DNA of 64,000 nucleotides from Vibrio panuliri (GTDB taxonomy: Bacteria; Pseudomonadota; Gammaproteobacteria; Enterobacterales; Vibrionaceae). The position numbers and the translations under genes are program-made. Shown in pieces: positions 1 through 8,951 of the stretch (positions within the stretch are counted from its first letter, which is position 1; every line of letters starts with the position of its first letter). The notes under the pieces are model-generated. The model worked only from the letters and a program-made list of their open reading frames with translations. It had not been told where the DNA came from and did no database searches. The stretch is from the NCBI RefSeq assembly GCF_009938205.1, contig NZ_AP019654.1:186001-250000 (forward strand), in the 5' to 3' direction.

Positions 1-1
1 A

Positions 2-656
2 TACTTGTCTCTGACATCATCTAAAATTATTACTGTCTCTGAAGCTGTTAGGAAAAGCTGGATTCATAATGGTGCTGATGAAAAAAAAGTGATTACTATT
101 TATAATGGGTTGTAATATGATTTTTTCTAATATATCAGCTATTTCAGCAACTAAAGGAATTGATATTTATATTGAAGCAGCTTTAGGATCTGAATTAAAT
201 TCTTCTTTTCACATTGTTGGTAAAGCTAGGGATGTTGAGTACGCTTTCGAAGTGGCAATGAGGCAAAAAGTTGAAGATAGTGGCCATCAAAATATTCAGT
301 TTTTTGGCTATCAGAACAATGTTATTGAATACCTTGAAAGTATCGATGTGGTGGTTTTGACATCTGTTGTCGAAGATGCATTGCCTACAGTTTTAATAGA
401 GGCTATATCTCAAGGTAAGATCATCATTGCTAGTGACGTGGGTGGCGTAAGGGAAATTGTGCCCGCAGGGTGTGGTAATATCATTATCCCTAAGGGAGAT
501 GTCCAAGAGTTGAAAAAGGCAATTCATACCGTTACCAACTATGATGCTTCGATTGTTGAAACGACATCTAAGATGAACCGAGCGCATTTTGCTGAAAAAT
601 TCATTTTTGAGAACCAGATTCACGCGTTAGAGAAAGTATATAAAGGGGTTTTATAA
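2..656 (+). pseudogene. Glycosyltransferase family 4 remnant, frameshifted and truncated at window edge
   Basis: Two reading frames together resemble the C-terminal half of a GT4 (glycosyltransferase group 1) enzyme. The frame entering at base 2 reads a typical linker with SEAVRKSW and ends in IYNGL followed by TAA at 113-115. The frame at 105-656 then gives SATKGIDIYIEAA, where family members have a G-R-I-S/T-KG segment, and continues to EDALPTVLIEA, the E-x7-E donor-binding motif, and DVGGVREIV. The roughly 25-30 residues normally found between the NG(L) strand and the S-x-x-KG loop are missing, so the join is both a frame change and an internal deletion. The 3' end is 2 bp from the epimerase-like gene, so it was part of the same operon. 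It would transfer a sugar from a nucleotide donor in polysaccharide assembly if intact. The N-terminus lies outside the window. Confidence 0.7.
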
Positions 657-658
657 TT

Positions 659-1594
659 ATGGGAGTTTTTTCGCATGGTAAAGTCGTAACAGTTTTACAG
701 TATTTCACTCCCATGTTTCAGGATTACTGGCACACTATTTATCCTGTAACCAGACGTGTGGATATAGCGAATGACCGCTTTAGCTATTTCTATGATATAT
801 CAAGTAAAGCAATGTCATTTTCCGGGCGTTTTAATGATCAAGGTATCTATCTTTTTCCTGGTTATGATGGCAAAGACCATATTCATTCACTGGAAGTTGC
901 CCAGTATACGCTAGCGTGTTGGTTATCATGGAGAAAAACCGACGATGTATATTGGTTGAACAAAGCGATGTTGCATAGTGATTGGTTGAGAGAAAATCAG
1001 CTGGATGATGGACGCTGGGTTATCTCCCATGTGAACCCTCAATATAGTGATTTGGGGGAGTCATGGTGCTCTGGTTTGGCGCAAGGTTTGGCTATTTCTG
1101 CATTAATCAGAGCTTATGAGCATACTTCAGATATCAGTTATATGAATGCAGCACTAAAAGCCGCAGATTTTCTTGAGCGTGACTTCGAACTCGGCGGCCT
1201 TAAGCGAAGTATAGCGATTAATGATGTCGAAGGCTTTGTGTATGAAGAGTACCCAAGAGATAAGCTCAGTGGTGTATTAAATGGACATATTTCTAGTGTC
1301 TTAGCCATTTTCGAACTTTCACACTATGAAGAGCGATTCAAAATTAGTGCTGAAGAAAATATTGAAAATCTAGTAAAGATCCTTCCATTATATGACATCA
1401 ACTACTGGTCATTATATTCTTTAGATGGAGTTATATCGAGCGGATTCTATCATCGACTAGTTATCAATCAGTTAGATGCTTTGTCTTATTATGATAAGAG
1501 ATTTGAAAGTTACAAAATTAAATTTTCTTCATACGCTAATAACCTACTGTTCGCAACTAAAGCCTTGATAAACAAAATTGGTTCAAAGATATGA
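659..1594 (+). CDS. D-glucuronyl C5-epimerase C-terminal domain-like protein
   Basis: A 311-residue protein resembling the catalytic C-terminal domain of glucuronyl C5-epimerases, which convert D-glucuronate to L-iduronate within polymers. Visible family-like motifs are EEYP (196-199), VLNGH (206-210, family VLNGF), YWSLYSL (249-255) and YHRLVINQL (264-272, family YHxxHIxQL). The N-terminal part has an alpha/alpha-barrel look with YTLACW (83-88). No signal peptide or membrane segment is evident. It follows the glycosyltransferase remnant by 2 bp and overlaps the next gene by 4 bp (ATGA), so it is translationally coupled. Base composition is AT-rich like its neighbours, as usual for O- or K-antigen genes. 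The fold assignment is fairly good; the actual substrate (hexuronate residue, or a sugar modified before polymerisation) is not shown by the sequence. Confidence 0.7.
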   Translation: MGVFSHGKVVTVLQYFTPMFQDYWHTIYPVTRRVDIANDRFSYFYDISSKAMSFSGRFNDQGIYLFPGYDGKDHIHSLEVAQYTLACWLSWRKTDDVYWLNKAMLHSDWLRENQLDDGRWVISHVNPQYSDLGESWCSGLAQGLAISALIRAYEHTSDISYMNAALKAADFLERDFELGGLKRSIAINDVEGFVYEEYPRDKLSGVLNGHISSVLAIFELSHYEERFKISAEENIENLVKILPLYDINYWSLYSLDGVISSGFYHRLVINQLDALSYYDKRFESYKIKFSSYANNLLFATKALINKIGSKI

Positions 1595-2523
1595 ATGTAT
1601 TGATTGTACATACTTTTGGTCTAGGCGATACAATTATGTTTACCCCTGCGCTGCAGGAATTGATTGCTTTTGAACCTAATGTGAAAATAGATTTTTTAAT
1701 CAAGCAAAAGCATTCAGTTGGACCTATAAGAAGGTGTAAGAATGTCAACGAAATATATACGTTTGAAGGCGGTTTATATCAAAAGATAAGATTGTTGAAT
1801 AAGCTGTCTAAGAATAATTATGATTACATTGTTCATACCAGTGGTAACTCGGTTAGTAAAATATCACTTCTTCTTTTATTGATCAAAGCTAAAAACAAAG
1901 TTGGTGAGTTTAGTGGATTTAAAATACCTTGGTATAGATATCAAACTCCAAGTGATTTTAAGCAACATAGGGTTATTTCAAACTTTAAGTTGGTATCCTG
2001 CCTAACAGGAAAAGATGTTCTAACTAAAAAAACAACTTATTATAGCGATCAAGTTGTAAATAAAATGGTGAGTAACAGTAATGCTGTTATTGGGTTGCAT
2101 CCTGGTTGCAACAAAGCAAATGATGACAAGCGCTGGCCAATTGATAATTATTTGGCATTGCTAAGTAAATTCGATAAAAAAGTTAAGTGGTTGGTTTTTT
2201 TAGGACCCGATGAATTAAGCTTAAAAGAAGATTTTGAGTCAGTTGATTTAAACATAGAGATCGTCATTGGAGACATGGACTACGTGTTTTCACGAATGGG
2301 TGAACTTTCTATGATGGTAACAAATGACAGTGGTTTAGGGCATTTGGCATCATGTTATGACATACCGTGTGTTACTATATTTACTAAGAAATCTTTGGCA
2401 CAACCACATAAGATCAAGCCTTATTGCTCTCATTCAATAGTCGTAGATTTTAAGTCATATGTGTCGATTGATTCTGCCCAAGAGGTTGAGTTGGTAGAAA
2501 AGAGCATTAGAGACTTGGTGTAA
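1591..2523 (+). CDS. Glycosyltransferase family 9 (heptosyltransferase-like)
   Basis: A 310-residue GT9 protein of the ADP-heptose:LPS heptosyltransferase fold. The N-terminal Rossmann domain has GLGD (10-13). The C-terminal domain has GLHPG (168-172), RWP (181-183) and the donor-site motif NDSGLGHLA (245-253), where the family has D-(S/T)-G-x-x-H-x-A. It is cytoplasmic or loosely bound to the inner face of the membrane and would add a sugar to an LPS core or lipid-linked glycan. The start codon overlaps the stop of the C5-epimerase-like gene. Given its place in an AT-rich polysaccharide cluster, it may act on an O- or K-antigen rather than on conserved core heptoses. The sugar cannot be assigned. 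Confidence 0.8.
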   Translation: MNVLIVHTFGLGDTIMFTPALQELIAFEPNVKIDFLIKQKHSVGPIRRCKNVNEIYTFEGGLYQKIRLLNKLSKNNYDYIVHTSGNSVSKISLLLLLIKAKNKVGEFSGFKIPWYRYQTPSDFKQHRVISNFKLVSCLTGKDVLTKKTTYYSDQVVNKMVSNSNAVIGLHPGCNKANDDKRWPIDNYLALLSKFDKKVKWLVFLGPDELSLKEDFESVDLNIEIVIGDMDYVFSRMGELSMMVTNDSGLGHLASCYDIPCVTIFTKKSLAQPHKIKPYCSHSIVVDFKSYVSIDSAQEVELVEKSIRDLV

Positions 2524-2532
2524 GAGAGAATT

Positions 2533-3447
2533 ATGAATGTACTTTTGACAGGCGCTTCTGGTTTTATAGGTAGACAAGTTGCACTTGATTTAGATTGTGT
2601 TTGTGTTGTTCGGAAAAAAAATAGTGGTAACTCGTGTCGAACTATTGAAGTTGAGAGTATTAACGGAGATACGGACTGGGGTGATACGCTAGGTAATATT
2701 GATTCCGTTATACACTTGGCTGGTGTCGCACACAACCCAACAATCCCTGCCTCCTATATTGATGAAGTGAATATCAACGGTACATTACAATTAGCTAATG
2801 CAGCCTCTTTATCTGGCGTAAAAAGGTTTGTGTTTGTTAGCTCTATCGGCGTTAACGGTTCTTGTAACGAAGCGGGTTGTTCTTTTTCTCCATATTCTTC
2901 GGCAAATCCATCAAGCCCTTATGCCCTTTCTAAGTATATTGCAGAGCAAAAGTTGAAAAACTTCTGTGATATGACTGGTATGGAGCTAGTGATTGTGCGA
3001 CCAACATTGGTTTATGGCGTTGGGGCTCCTGGGAATTTTGGACGATTAGTTAGGCTAATTTCTAAGTTTAGAATTTTGCCCTTTGGTTTGGTCTCGAATA
3101 GCAGAGACTTTATTTCCGTTCAGAATCTGTCTAGCTTACTGATTGAATGTGTAAGGCATCCAAAAGCTGCTGGACATATATTTCTCGCTACCGATGGTAT
3201 TACAGTGTCTACAAAGCAGTTTACAAATGCGATTGCGAGAGGCCTAAAGGTTAAGCTCATTCAACTTCCCATTCCTGTTTCATTGATGACCTCTATTCTA
3301 AGTTTATTCGGTAAGCATAAGTTCGTTGAGCAGTTATTTATGGACTTGAAAGCTGATTCTTCAAATGCGGAACAAGTGTTAGGTTGGAAGGCACCGTTAA
3401 GTATCGAGCAATCTATGCAGGACTTATTTACTCAAAAGTGCCGTTAG
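2533..3447 (+). CDS. NAD-dependent sugar-nucleotide epimerase/dehydratase (extended SDR)
   Basis: A 304-residue extended short-chain dehydrogenase/reductase. The NAD(P) loop is TGASGFIG (6-13), the active-site strand is SSIGVNG (103-109), and the catalytic pair is Y130-x3-K134 in YALSKYIAEQ. The family includes UDP-hexose 4-epimerases and UDP-4-keto-6-deoxy-HexNAc 4-reductases (WbpV-like) that supply activated sugars. The SSPYALSK stretch and the overall size fit the WbpV-like branch, but this is inference. It starts 9 bp after the GT9 stop with an AGAGAG ribosome site, and is the last gene of the cluster. Only 22 bp separate its stop from the convergent pssA stop, with no obvious hairpin terminator between them. 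Confidence 0.75.
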   Translation: MNVLLTGASGFIGRQVALDLDCVCVVRKKNSGNSCRTIEVESINGDTDWGDTLGNIDSVIHLAGVAHNPTIPASYIDEVNINGTLQLANAASLSGVKRFVFVSSIGVNGSCNEAGCSFSPYSSANPSSPYALSKYIAEQKLKNFCDMTGMELVIVRPTLVYGVGAPGNFGRLVRLISKFRILPFGLVSNSRDFISVQNLSSLLIECVRHPKAAGHIFLATDGITVSTKQFTNAIARGLKVKLIQLPIPVSLMTSILSLFGKHKFVEQLFMDLKADSSNAEQVLGWKAPLSIEQSMQDLFTQKCR

Positions 3448-3469
3448 CCATTATCTTTAGGTCATTACC

Positions 3470-4810
3470 TTACAAAATCTGCTTCAAAACTCGATCTGCG
3501 CTAACACGCGTGATCTTGCGGATGAGCTTTTGCACGACTTCTGGGTAGTCTTCAAGTTTTTCTAGTTGCTTGTAAGTGCATATTAATTGCGTGTGCTGCA
3601 AAATATTTTCTACTTCACGCTCAAACTTCTCGGTTAGGTGTGAGTAGTCATCTTGCACCAATATCGCGTTTTCTAGGTCCAGTTTCCAAGCTCGCGGGTT
3701 AAGGTTGTTACCGGTGATCAGCATATAGCGTTTATCAACCCAAATACCTTTTAAATGAAAGCTGTTCGCTTCGTGCTTCCACAGGTGAATCGAAAGCTGA
3801 CGGCTAGCGATATGCGCTTCGTTTGCTTTAGCAAACTGGCGCAGATTTCTTTCATAGAGGTATGGTAAGCCACCAATTGTCTTAAATTCTTGGTCTGGAG
3901 AGATAAAGAAGTCATTAGCCGTCTTATCACCAACCACAATGGTCACGCGTACTCCACGCTTAATTGCTCTTTTAATTTGCTTAGCCACACTGCGTGGGAA
4001 GTTGAAATATGGTGTGCAGATGAAAATTTCATCTTGTGCCATTGCCAGCAGGTTATTAATGCTTTGGTTAAGCTTATTGCGTTTTTTACCTACGCCAACA
4101 ATCGGGGTAACAGCGACTTGTTGGTTAGACACTACTTGGTGTTCGAACTTATATTTGGCTTTTGCAAGTGATGCGCGCAATTGGCGAATGCTAGACTTGA
4201 TCTCTTTGGTTTCTGGTTTAGCCGGACAAGCGAGGTTGTTTACCGCTGGGTGATTAATCATTTCATGCAGAACAAACTCAGCCATCGCATTTGCGAGATC
4301 GGCGTTGTGCATGACGTGATAGCGGTCAAAGCGGTAACGATCTTGATAGTTTAGATAGATGTTGTTTAAGCTTGCGCCGCTGTAAATCACCGTATCATCG
4401 ATGATAAAACCTTTTAGGTGCAGTACGCCAAATACCTCTCGACCACGAACTGGTACGCCATATACCGGTACTTGGTGCTCATATTGCTCAGAGAAGGCTT
4501 TGTACATGCCAGCATTGGTTTTGGTTGCCTCTGCTCCAATCAAACCACGTTGAGCGCGGTGCCAGTCAACACATACGTTAATATCTAGCCCTGGGTTTCT
4601 CTGTTTCGCTTGGTAAAGCTCACTCAAAATTTCACGGCCAGCTTCATCATCTTCTAGATAAAGTGCGACAAGATAGATGCGTTTACTCGCAGAGCGTATC
4701 GCCTCAATCAAGCGAGTACGAAAATCCTGAGCGGCATAGAGTACTTCGAATTGAGCGGGATCTTGTGCAATGGTAGGAAGATGCTTTAAAGAATACCTGT
4801 TAGCGATCAT
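3470..4810 (-). CDS. pssA: CDP-diacylglycerol--serine O-phosphatidyltransferase
   Basis: A 446-residue PssA of the phospholipase D superfamily. It makes phosphatidylserine from CDP-diacylglycerol and L-serine, the committed step to phosphatidylethanolamine. The two HKD motifs are H131-x-K133-x4-D138 (HLKGFIID) and H352-x-K354-x4-D359 (HLKGIWVD), at the expected positions and spacing for the proteobacterial type I enzyme. There is no signal peptide; the known enzyme is cytosolic and binds the membrane peripherally. Length matches the family (about 450). It is monocistronic on the minus strand and convergent with the polysaccharide genes. Start ATG is followed by IANRYSLKHLP, as in homologues. 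Confidence 0.95.
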   Translation of the reverse strand: MIANRYSLKHLPTIAQDPAQFEVLYAAQDFRTRLIEAIRSASKRIYLVALYLEDDEAGREILSELYQAKQRNPGLDINVCVDWHRAQRGLIGAEATKTNAGMYKAFSEQYEHQVPVYGVPVRGREVFGVLHLKGFIIDDTVIYSGASLNNIYLNYQDRYRFDRYHVMHNADLANAMAEFVLHEMINHPAVNNLACPAKPETKEIKSSIRQLRASLAKAKYKFEHQVVSNQQVAVTPIVGVGKKRNKLNQSINNLLAMAQDEIFICTPYFNFPRSVAKQIKRAIKRGVRVTIVVGDKTANDFFISPDQEFKTIGGLPYLYERNLRQFAKANEAHIASRQLSIHLWKHEANSFHLKGIWVDKRYMLITGNNLNPRAWKLDLENAILVQDDYSHLTEKFEREVENILQHTQLICTYKQLEKLEDYPEVVQKLIRKITRVSADRVLKQIL

Positions 4811-4942
4811 ATTGAAAGATTAACCTCAAAGTTGGCGACAATATCGTCTGCCAAAAAGCAGAAGACGGATATTAGCAAATCTCACCGAGCCTTTACCAGA
4901 ATTGGCGCAAACTTCCTAACAATTCTCTTGGAATGATTTAGT

Positions 4943-5371
4943 TTATTTGTGTTGATAATGCATTGGGATAAGAGACTTTCCACTACCAGTATAGCGCGCA
5001 TAAAGCTGCTTCAGGCTATTCGGGAGCTCATCAGGTGCGATAGTCATAAACCCGTGATGTTGATAAAAACTCTCTAAGTGAGGGTAAGCAAAACAGTACG
5101 TTAGTTCGTTGCAAACGGTGTTTTGGCAATGATCGAGTAGTTGATGTCCCAATCCAAGTTGACGCCATTCAGGAGCTACCAACATTCCAGTGAGTAACTG
5201 GTATTGCTCAATCGGTCGAAAGCGCACCACAGTGGTAAGCTGCTGTTCAAGGTATCCGACAATAGTTAGTTCATTGCTTTTGGCTTTGCCTGCAGGGTAG
5301 TGCGCTTTGTATAAACGCGAAATGAGCGGTAGTTTTATGGGATCAAGCGTCTCTATTCTTAGTTGGCGCAT
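4943..5371 (-). CDS. GNAT family N-acetyltransferase
   Basis: A 142-residue GNAT-fold acetyltransferase. The acetyl-CoA binding motif A appears as VAPEWRQLGLGHQLL (about residues 66-80), matching V-x-P-x(n)-R/Q-x-x-G-x-G/A, followed by FYQHHGF (about 103-109), the usual strand 6-7 region. The substrate cannot be told; small stand-alone GNATs act on amines, amino acids or protein N-termini. It is divergent from murB, with the two starts about 70 bp apart, so both promoters lie in that short gap. It could share control with murB, but no operator was seen. Confidence 0.75.
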   Translation of the reverse strand: MRQLRIETLDPIKLPLISRLYKAHYPAGKAKSNELTIVGYLEQQLTTVVRFRPIEQYQLLTGMLVAPEWRQLGLGHQLLDHCQNTVCNELTYCFAYPHLESFYQHHGFMTIAPDELPNSLKQLYARYTGSGKSLIPMHYQHK

Positions 5372-5444
5372 TCTCTATCCATGCATATCTATGTAGAATG
5401 TCGGCAGTGTAAATGACATAACTCGCTTGATGCAAACCGAACCC

Positions 5445-6491
5445 ATGCAAATAGAAACCAATACTAGCCTGCGCAACTATCATACTTTTTCGATTGAGCA
5501 ATCTTGTGATGTGCTTGTTGAAGTAACCTCTGTCGAGGACTTGCAGCAAGTCTATCAAAATCCGCAGTGGCAAGCGTTGCCTAAGCTTATGCTTGGCAAA
5601 GGCAGCAATATGCTTTTTACCGAACCTTTTAAAGGGGTGGTGATGGTTAACAAGTTGCAAGGGATTGAAGTTACACACTCTGAGCATCATTGGCACTTAC
5701 ATGTTGCAGGGGGAGAGGATTGGCCAAGTTTCGTTAAGTGGTCGGTTGAGCAAGGCTACGTAGGTTTGGAAAACCTAGCGTTAATCCCTGGCTGTGTCGG
5801 ATCGGCGCCAATTCAAAATATTGGTGCTTACGGGCTTGAGATCAAAGACATCTGTGAATACGTCGATGTACTGAATCTTGACTCTTTCACTGTATCGCGA
5901 ATGAGTGCGGAGGAGTGCCAGTTCGGTTACCGCGATTCGATATTTAAACATCAGTTGTATGGCAAAGTAGTCATCGTTGCCGTGGGTTTTAAACTATCGA
6001 AAGTGTGGCAACCTCGTATCGAATATGGACCACTACAATCTTTTGACGCTACGACGGTTACAGCATCGCAAATCTTTGAACGCGTTTGCCAAGTCCGTAT
6101 GGAAAAACTACCAGATCCGCAAGTCACGGGCAACGCAGGTAGCTTTTTCAAAAACCCAGTGATCAGCCTACAACATTATCAAGCGTTGCTGACGCAGTTC
6201 CCCACTCTCGTTGCTTACCCAACAGATGGTGGCATGAAAGTAGCCGCAGGATGGCTAATTGATCAGTGCGGTCTTAAAGGCTTTGTTCAAGGTGGGGCGC
6301 AAGTGCATCCTAATCAAGCATTGGTCTTGGTCAATCACCAACACGCAACAGCCCAAGATGTTGTGTTACTCGCCGATCATGTTCGTCGCACGGTGTGGCA
6401 AAAATACGCTATCGAGCTTGAGCACGAGGTGCGATTTATGGGAGCAGAGCACGAAACCAATTTGATCAAGCTAAGAGGTGCATTGTCATGA
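5445..6491 (+). CDS. murB: UDP-N-acetylenolpyruvoylglucosamine reductase
   Basis: MurB, the FAD-dependent enzyme that reduces UDP-GlcNAc-enolpyruvate to UDP-MurNAc with NADPH in peptidoglycan precursor synthesis. The start chosen gives MQIETNTSLRNYHTF, which aligns with the usual short N-terminus; in-frame ATG at 5430 and TTG at 5427 are alternatives. FAD-binding motifs are LGKGSNML and IPGCVGSAPIQNIGAYG. The catalytic serine lies in GNAGSFFKNP, and the C-terminal HEVRFMG carries the conserved glutamate. At 348 residues it is a type I MurB like that of E. coli. Its stop overlaps the birA start (ATGA), the same murB-birA pairing as in enterobacteria. Confidence 0.95.
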   Translation: MQIETNTSLRNYHTFSIEQSCDVLVEVTSVEDLQQVYQNPQWQALPKLMLGKGSNMLFTEPFKGVVMVNKLQGIEVTHSEHHWHLHVAGGEDWPSFVKWSVEQGYVGLENLALIPGCVGSAPIQNIGAYGLEIKDICEYVDVLNLDSFTVSRMSAEECQFGYRDSIFKHQLYGKVVIVAVGFKLSKVWQPRIEYGPLQSFDATTVTASQIFERVCQVRMEKLPDPQVTGNAGSFFKNPVISLQHYQALLTQFPTLVAYPTDGGMKVAAGWLIDQCGLKGFVQGGAQVHPNQALVLVNHQHATAQDVVLLADHVRRTVWQKYAIELEHEVRFMGAEHETNLIKLRGALS

Positions 6492-7447
6492 AAGAGCATG
6501 CGATCAAATTGTCGATTTTAAGTGTGTTGGCTGATGGTAGCTTCCATTCTGGAGAAGGTTTAGGTGAGCAACTAGGCATCTCTCGAGCGGCAGTCAGTAA
6601 ACACATCAAAGGCATTCAGGCTTGGGGCGTGGATGTGTTTAGCGTGCAAGGGAAAGGATATAAGCTTGCTGCGCCAATGCAACTGCTTGACCAAAATGAG
6701 CTAACCCAGCGGATTAACGTACCGCTCGAGCTTATTCCAGTGATTGGTTCTACAAACCAGCATCTACTGGAGCGTATTAGTCACTTGCAATCGGGCAGTG
6801 TCTGTTTAGCTGAATATCAAAGCCAAGGGCGAGGTCGACGCGGTAGAGAGTGGGTCTCACCATTTGGATGCAACCTATACCTTTCCATGTACTGGCGTTT
6901 AGAAGCTGGCATGGCGGGTGCGATGGGCTTAAGTTTAGTGGTTGGTGTGGCGATTGTTGAAGCAATGGAAAAGCTCGGGATTTCCGGTATCAAACTTAAA
7001 TGGCCTAATGACCTTTACTTCCAAGATAAAAAATTGGCGGGCATTTTGGTTGAGATGTCGGGGCAAGCAGGTTCTGCCGCGCATCTGGTCATTGGTATGG
7101 GGATGAATCTTCGTATGGCTAATGACACGCAAGGGATCACTCAACCTTGGACAAGCTTAGCGGAGGTTGCGCAAGAGGACATCGACCGCAATCAACTGGC
7201 GGCAGAGCTGATTAACGCTTTAGAGGCCGCTCTCACCGAGTATGAAATGACCGGTATGCAAGGTTTCGTTGAACGTTGGAATCGGCTTGATAACTTTCTA
7301 AACAGAGAAATCCGTTTAATTATGGGAAATCGAGAGGTGGAGGGCATTTCTCGAGGAATCAATGAGCAAGGTGCGGTACTTATTGAAACACCTGCAGGTC
7401 TAGAGACTTATATAGGCGGAGAGATCTCTTTAAGGAAGCTAGAATAA
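6488..7447 (+). CDS. birA: Bifunctional biotin--protein ligase / biotin operon repressor
   Basis: A 319-residue BirA with both domains. The N-terminal winged helix-turn-helix contains LGISRAAVSKHIKGIQ (about 29-44). The ligase domain has the biotinyl-AMP loop GRGRRG (114-119) and the KWPNDLYF segment with the catalytic lysine region. The C-terminal SH3-like domain contains NREVEGISRGI. It charges biotin carboxyl carrier protein with biotin and, as a dimer with biotinyl-AMP, represses bio genes. No biotin operator is in this window. Translation is coupled to murB by a 4-bp overlap. Length and motifs are normal. Confidence 0.95.
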   Translation: MKEHAIKLSILSVLADGSFHSGEGLGEQLGISRAAVSKHIKGIQAWGVDVFSVQGKGYKLAAPMQLLDQNELTQRINVPLELIPVIGSTNQHLLERISHLQSGSVCLAEYQSQGRGRRGREWVSPFGCNLYLSMYWRLEAGMAGAMGLSLVVGVAIVEAMEKLGISGIKLKWPNDLYFQDKKLAGILVEMSGQAGSAAHLVIGMGMNLRMANDTQGITQPWTSLAEVAQEDIDRNQLAAELINALEAALTEYEMTGMQGFVERWNRLDNFLNREIRLIMGNREVEGISRGINEQGAVLIETPAGLETYIGGEISLRKLE

Positions 7448-7525
7448 TTGGTAAGTGTTAGGCATGTTTGATTGATATACCGAATGTTCGTACTAAATAG
7501 AGTAATTTAACAGAATAGAATAATT

Positions 7526-8950
7526 ATGATTTATCCAATAGTAATGGCAGGGGGAGTCGGGAGTCGATTATGGCCGTTGTCCCGAGAGTTATACCCAAAG
7601 CAGTTTTTGAACATGACTAACGAGTTATCAATGCTTCAGACTACTTTTGAGAGACTTTCCGGCATACCTCACATCTCCCCGTTAGTTATATGCAACGAAG
7701 CTCATCGCTTTGTTGCAGCTGAACAGATTCGCCAGGGTTCTTTCAAGCACTCAGGAATTATTCTAGAGCCTGTTGGACGAAATACTGCACCAGCGATTGC
7801 TTTAGCTGCTATGCAAGCTCTAGATAGTTGTGATGGAAATGACCCGACTCTGCTGGTTCTTGCCGCGGATCATATAATTCAAAATGTTCCCGCTTTTATT
7901 GAATCGATTGAGTTAGCCTTGCCTTACGCAAGTTCTGGGCAGTTGGTTACGTTTGGAATTGTTCCTGACGCTCCCGAAACGGGTTACGGCTACATTAAAC
8001 GAGGTATAAGCCATAGTGTTGCAGTTGGTGGGTTTAAGGTCGATCGTTTTGTGGAAAAGCCCGACTTAAAGACGGCGGAAGAGTACGTAAAAACAGGTGA
8101 GTACTACTGGAACAGTGGGATGTTTATGTTTAAGGCATCTAGATATCTAGATGAACTCAAGCAACACAATCCAGAGATATACAATAGTTGCAAAAAGGCT
8201 TTTTCTGGTGCGTTGTCCGACTTTGATTTCATTCGAGTAGAACCGGAAGCATTTTTCGCTTGCCCTAGTGATTCTATAGATTATGCCGTTATGGAGAAAA
8301 CATCAGATGCTACGGTAATACCAATGGATGCCGGTTGGAGTGATGTTGGTTCTTGGTCTGCTCTTTGGGACATATCGGAAAAGGATGACAAGGGGAATGT
8401 TACTAAAGGGGATGTCATTACAATTGGTTCATCAGGTAACTATATACATTCTGAGAGTAAATTGGTTGCAGCGGTAGGAATCGACGATCTTGTTGTCGTT
8501 GAAGCGAAAGATGCGGTTTTGATTGCTAATCGTTCAAAAGTGCAATTGGTAAAATCGATCGTTGAGCGACTTAAAAATGAAGATCGCAATGAATATAAAA
8601 TACACCGAGAAGCATATCGACCTTGGGGGAAATATGATTCGTTAGATGTTGGGATTCGTGACAGTGTTAAGCGGATTACAGTTTATCCAGGAAAAAAACT
8701 CTCAAAGCAAATGCATCATCATAGAGCTGAGCATTGGATAGTTGTTTCGGGGACTGCCAAGGTAACGATTGGAGATAATACGTTCATCATATCTGAGGAT
8801 CAATCCACTTTCATTCCATTAGGAACTCTGCATGCGTTGGAAAATCCTGGAAAGATTCCGTTGGAGATTATAGAGGTCCAAACTGGCGAGTATTTGGGAG
8901 AGGATGACATTGTCCGTTTTGAAACAAATGAAGTTTTCGGGAGAAAGTAG
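7526..8950 (+). CDS. manC: Mannose-1-phosphate guanylyltransferase / mannose-6-phosphate isomerase
   Basis: A 474-residue type II bifunctional PMI-GMP (ManC/CpsB/AlgA family). The nucleotidyltransferase half starts with the GMP signature [19 protein letters not shown] (residues 9-27) and has FVEKPD for the sugar-phosphate site. The C-terminal cupin half begins about [10 protein letters not shown] and has [10 protein letters not shown] with metal-binding histidines for isomerase activity. Together with manB it converts fructose-6-P to GDP-mannose for surface glycans. It starts 78 bp after birA and ends 1 bp before the manB start. Typical size for the family. Base composition is somewhat AT-richer than birA, in line with recent transfer of capsule or O-antigen genes. 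Confidence 0.93.
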   Translation: MIYPIVMAGGVGSRLWPLSRELYPKQFLNMTNELSMLQTTFERLSGIPHISPLVICNEAHRFVAAEQIRQGSFKHSGIILEPVGRNTAPAIALAAMQALDSCDGNDPTLLVLAADHIIQNVPAFIESIELALPYASSGQLVTFGIVPDAPETGYGYIKRGISHSVAVGGFKVDRFVEKPDLKTAEEYVKTGEYYWNSGMFMFKASRYLDELKQHNPEIYNSCKKAFSGALSDFDFIRVEPEAFFACPSDSIDYAVMEKTSDATVIPMDAGWSDVGSWSALWDISEKDDKGNVTKGDVITIGSSGNYIHSESKLVAAVGIDDLVVVEAKDAVLIANRSKVQLVKSIVERLKNEDRNEYKIHREAYRPWGKYDSLDVGIRDSVKRITVYPGKKLSKQMHHHRAEHWIVVSGTAKVTIGDNTFIISEDQSTFIPLGTLHALENPGKIPLEIIEVQTGEYLGEDDIVRFETNEVFGRK

Positions 8951-8951
8951 C

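Noticed and set aside
5343..5696. Minus-strand frame covering the murB start
   Set aside because: It overlaps both the GNAT gene and murB antisense and has no supported start or motif.
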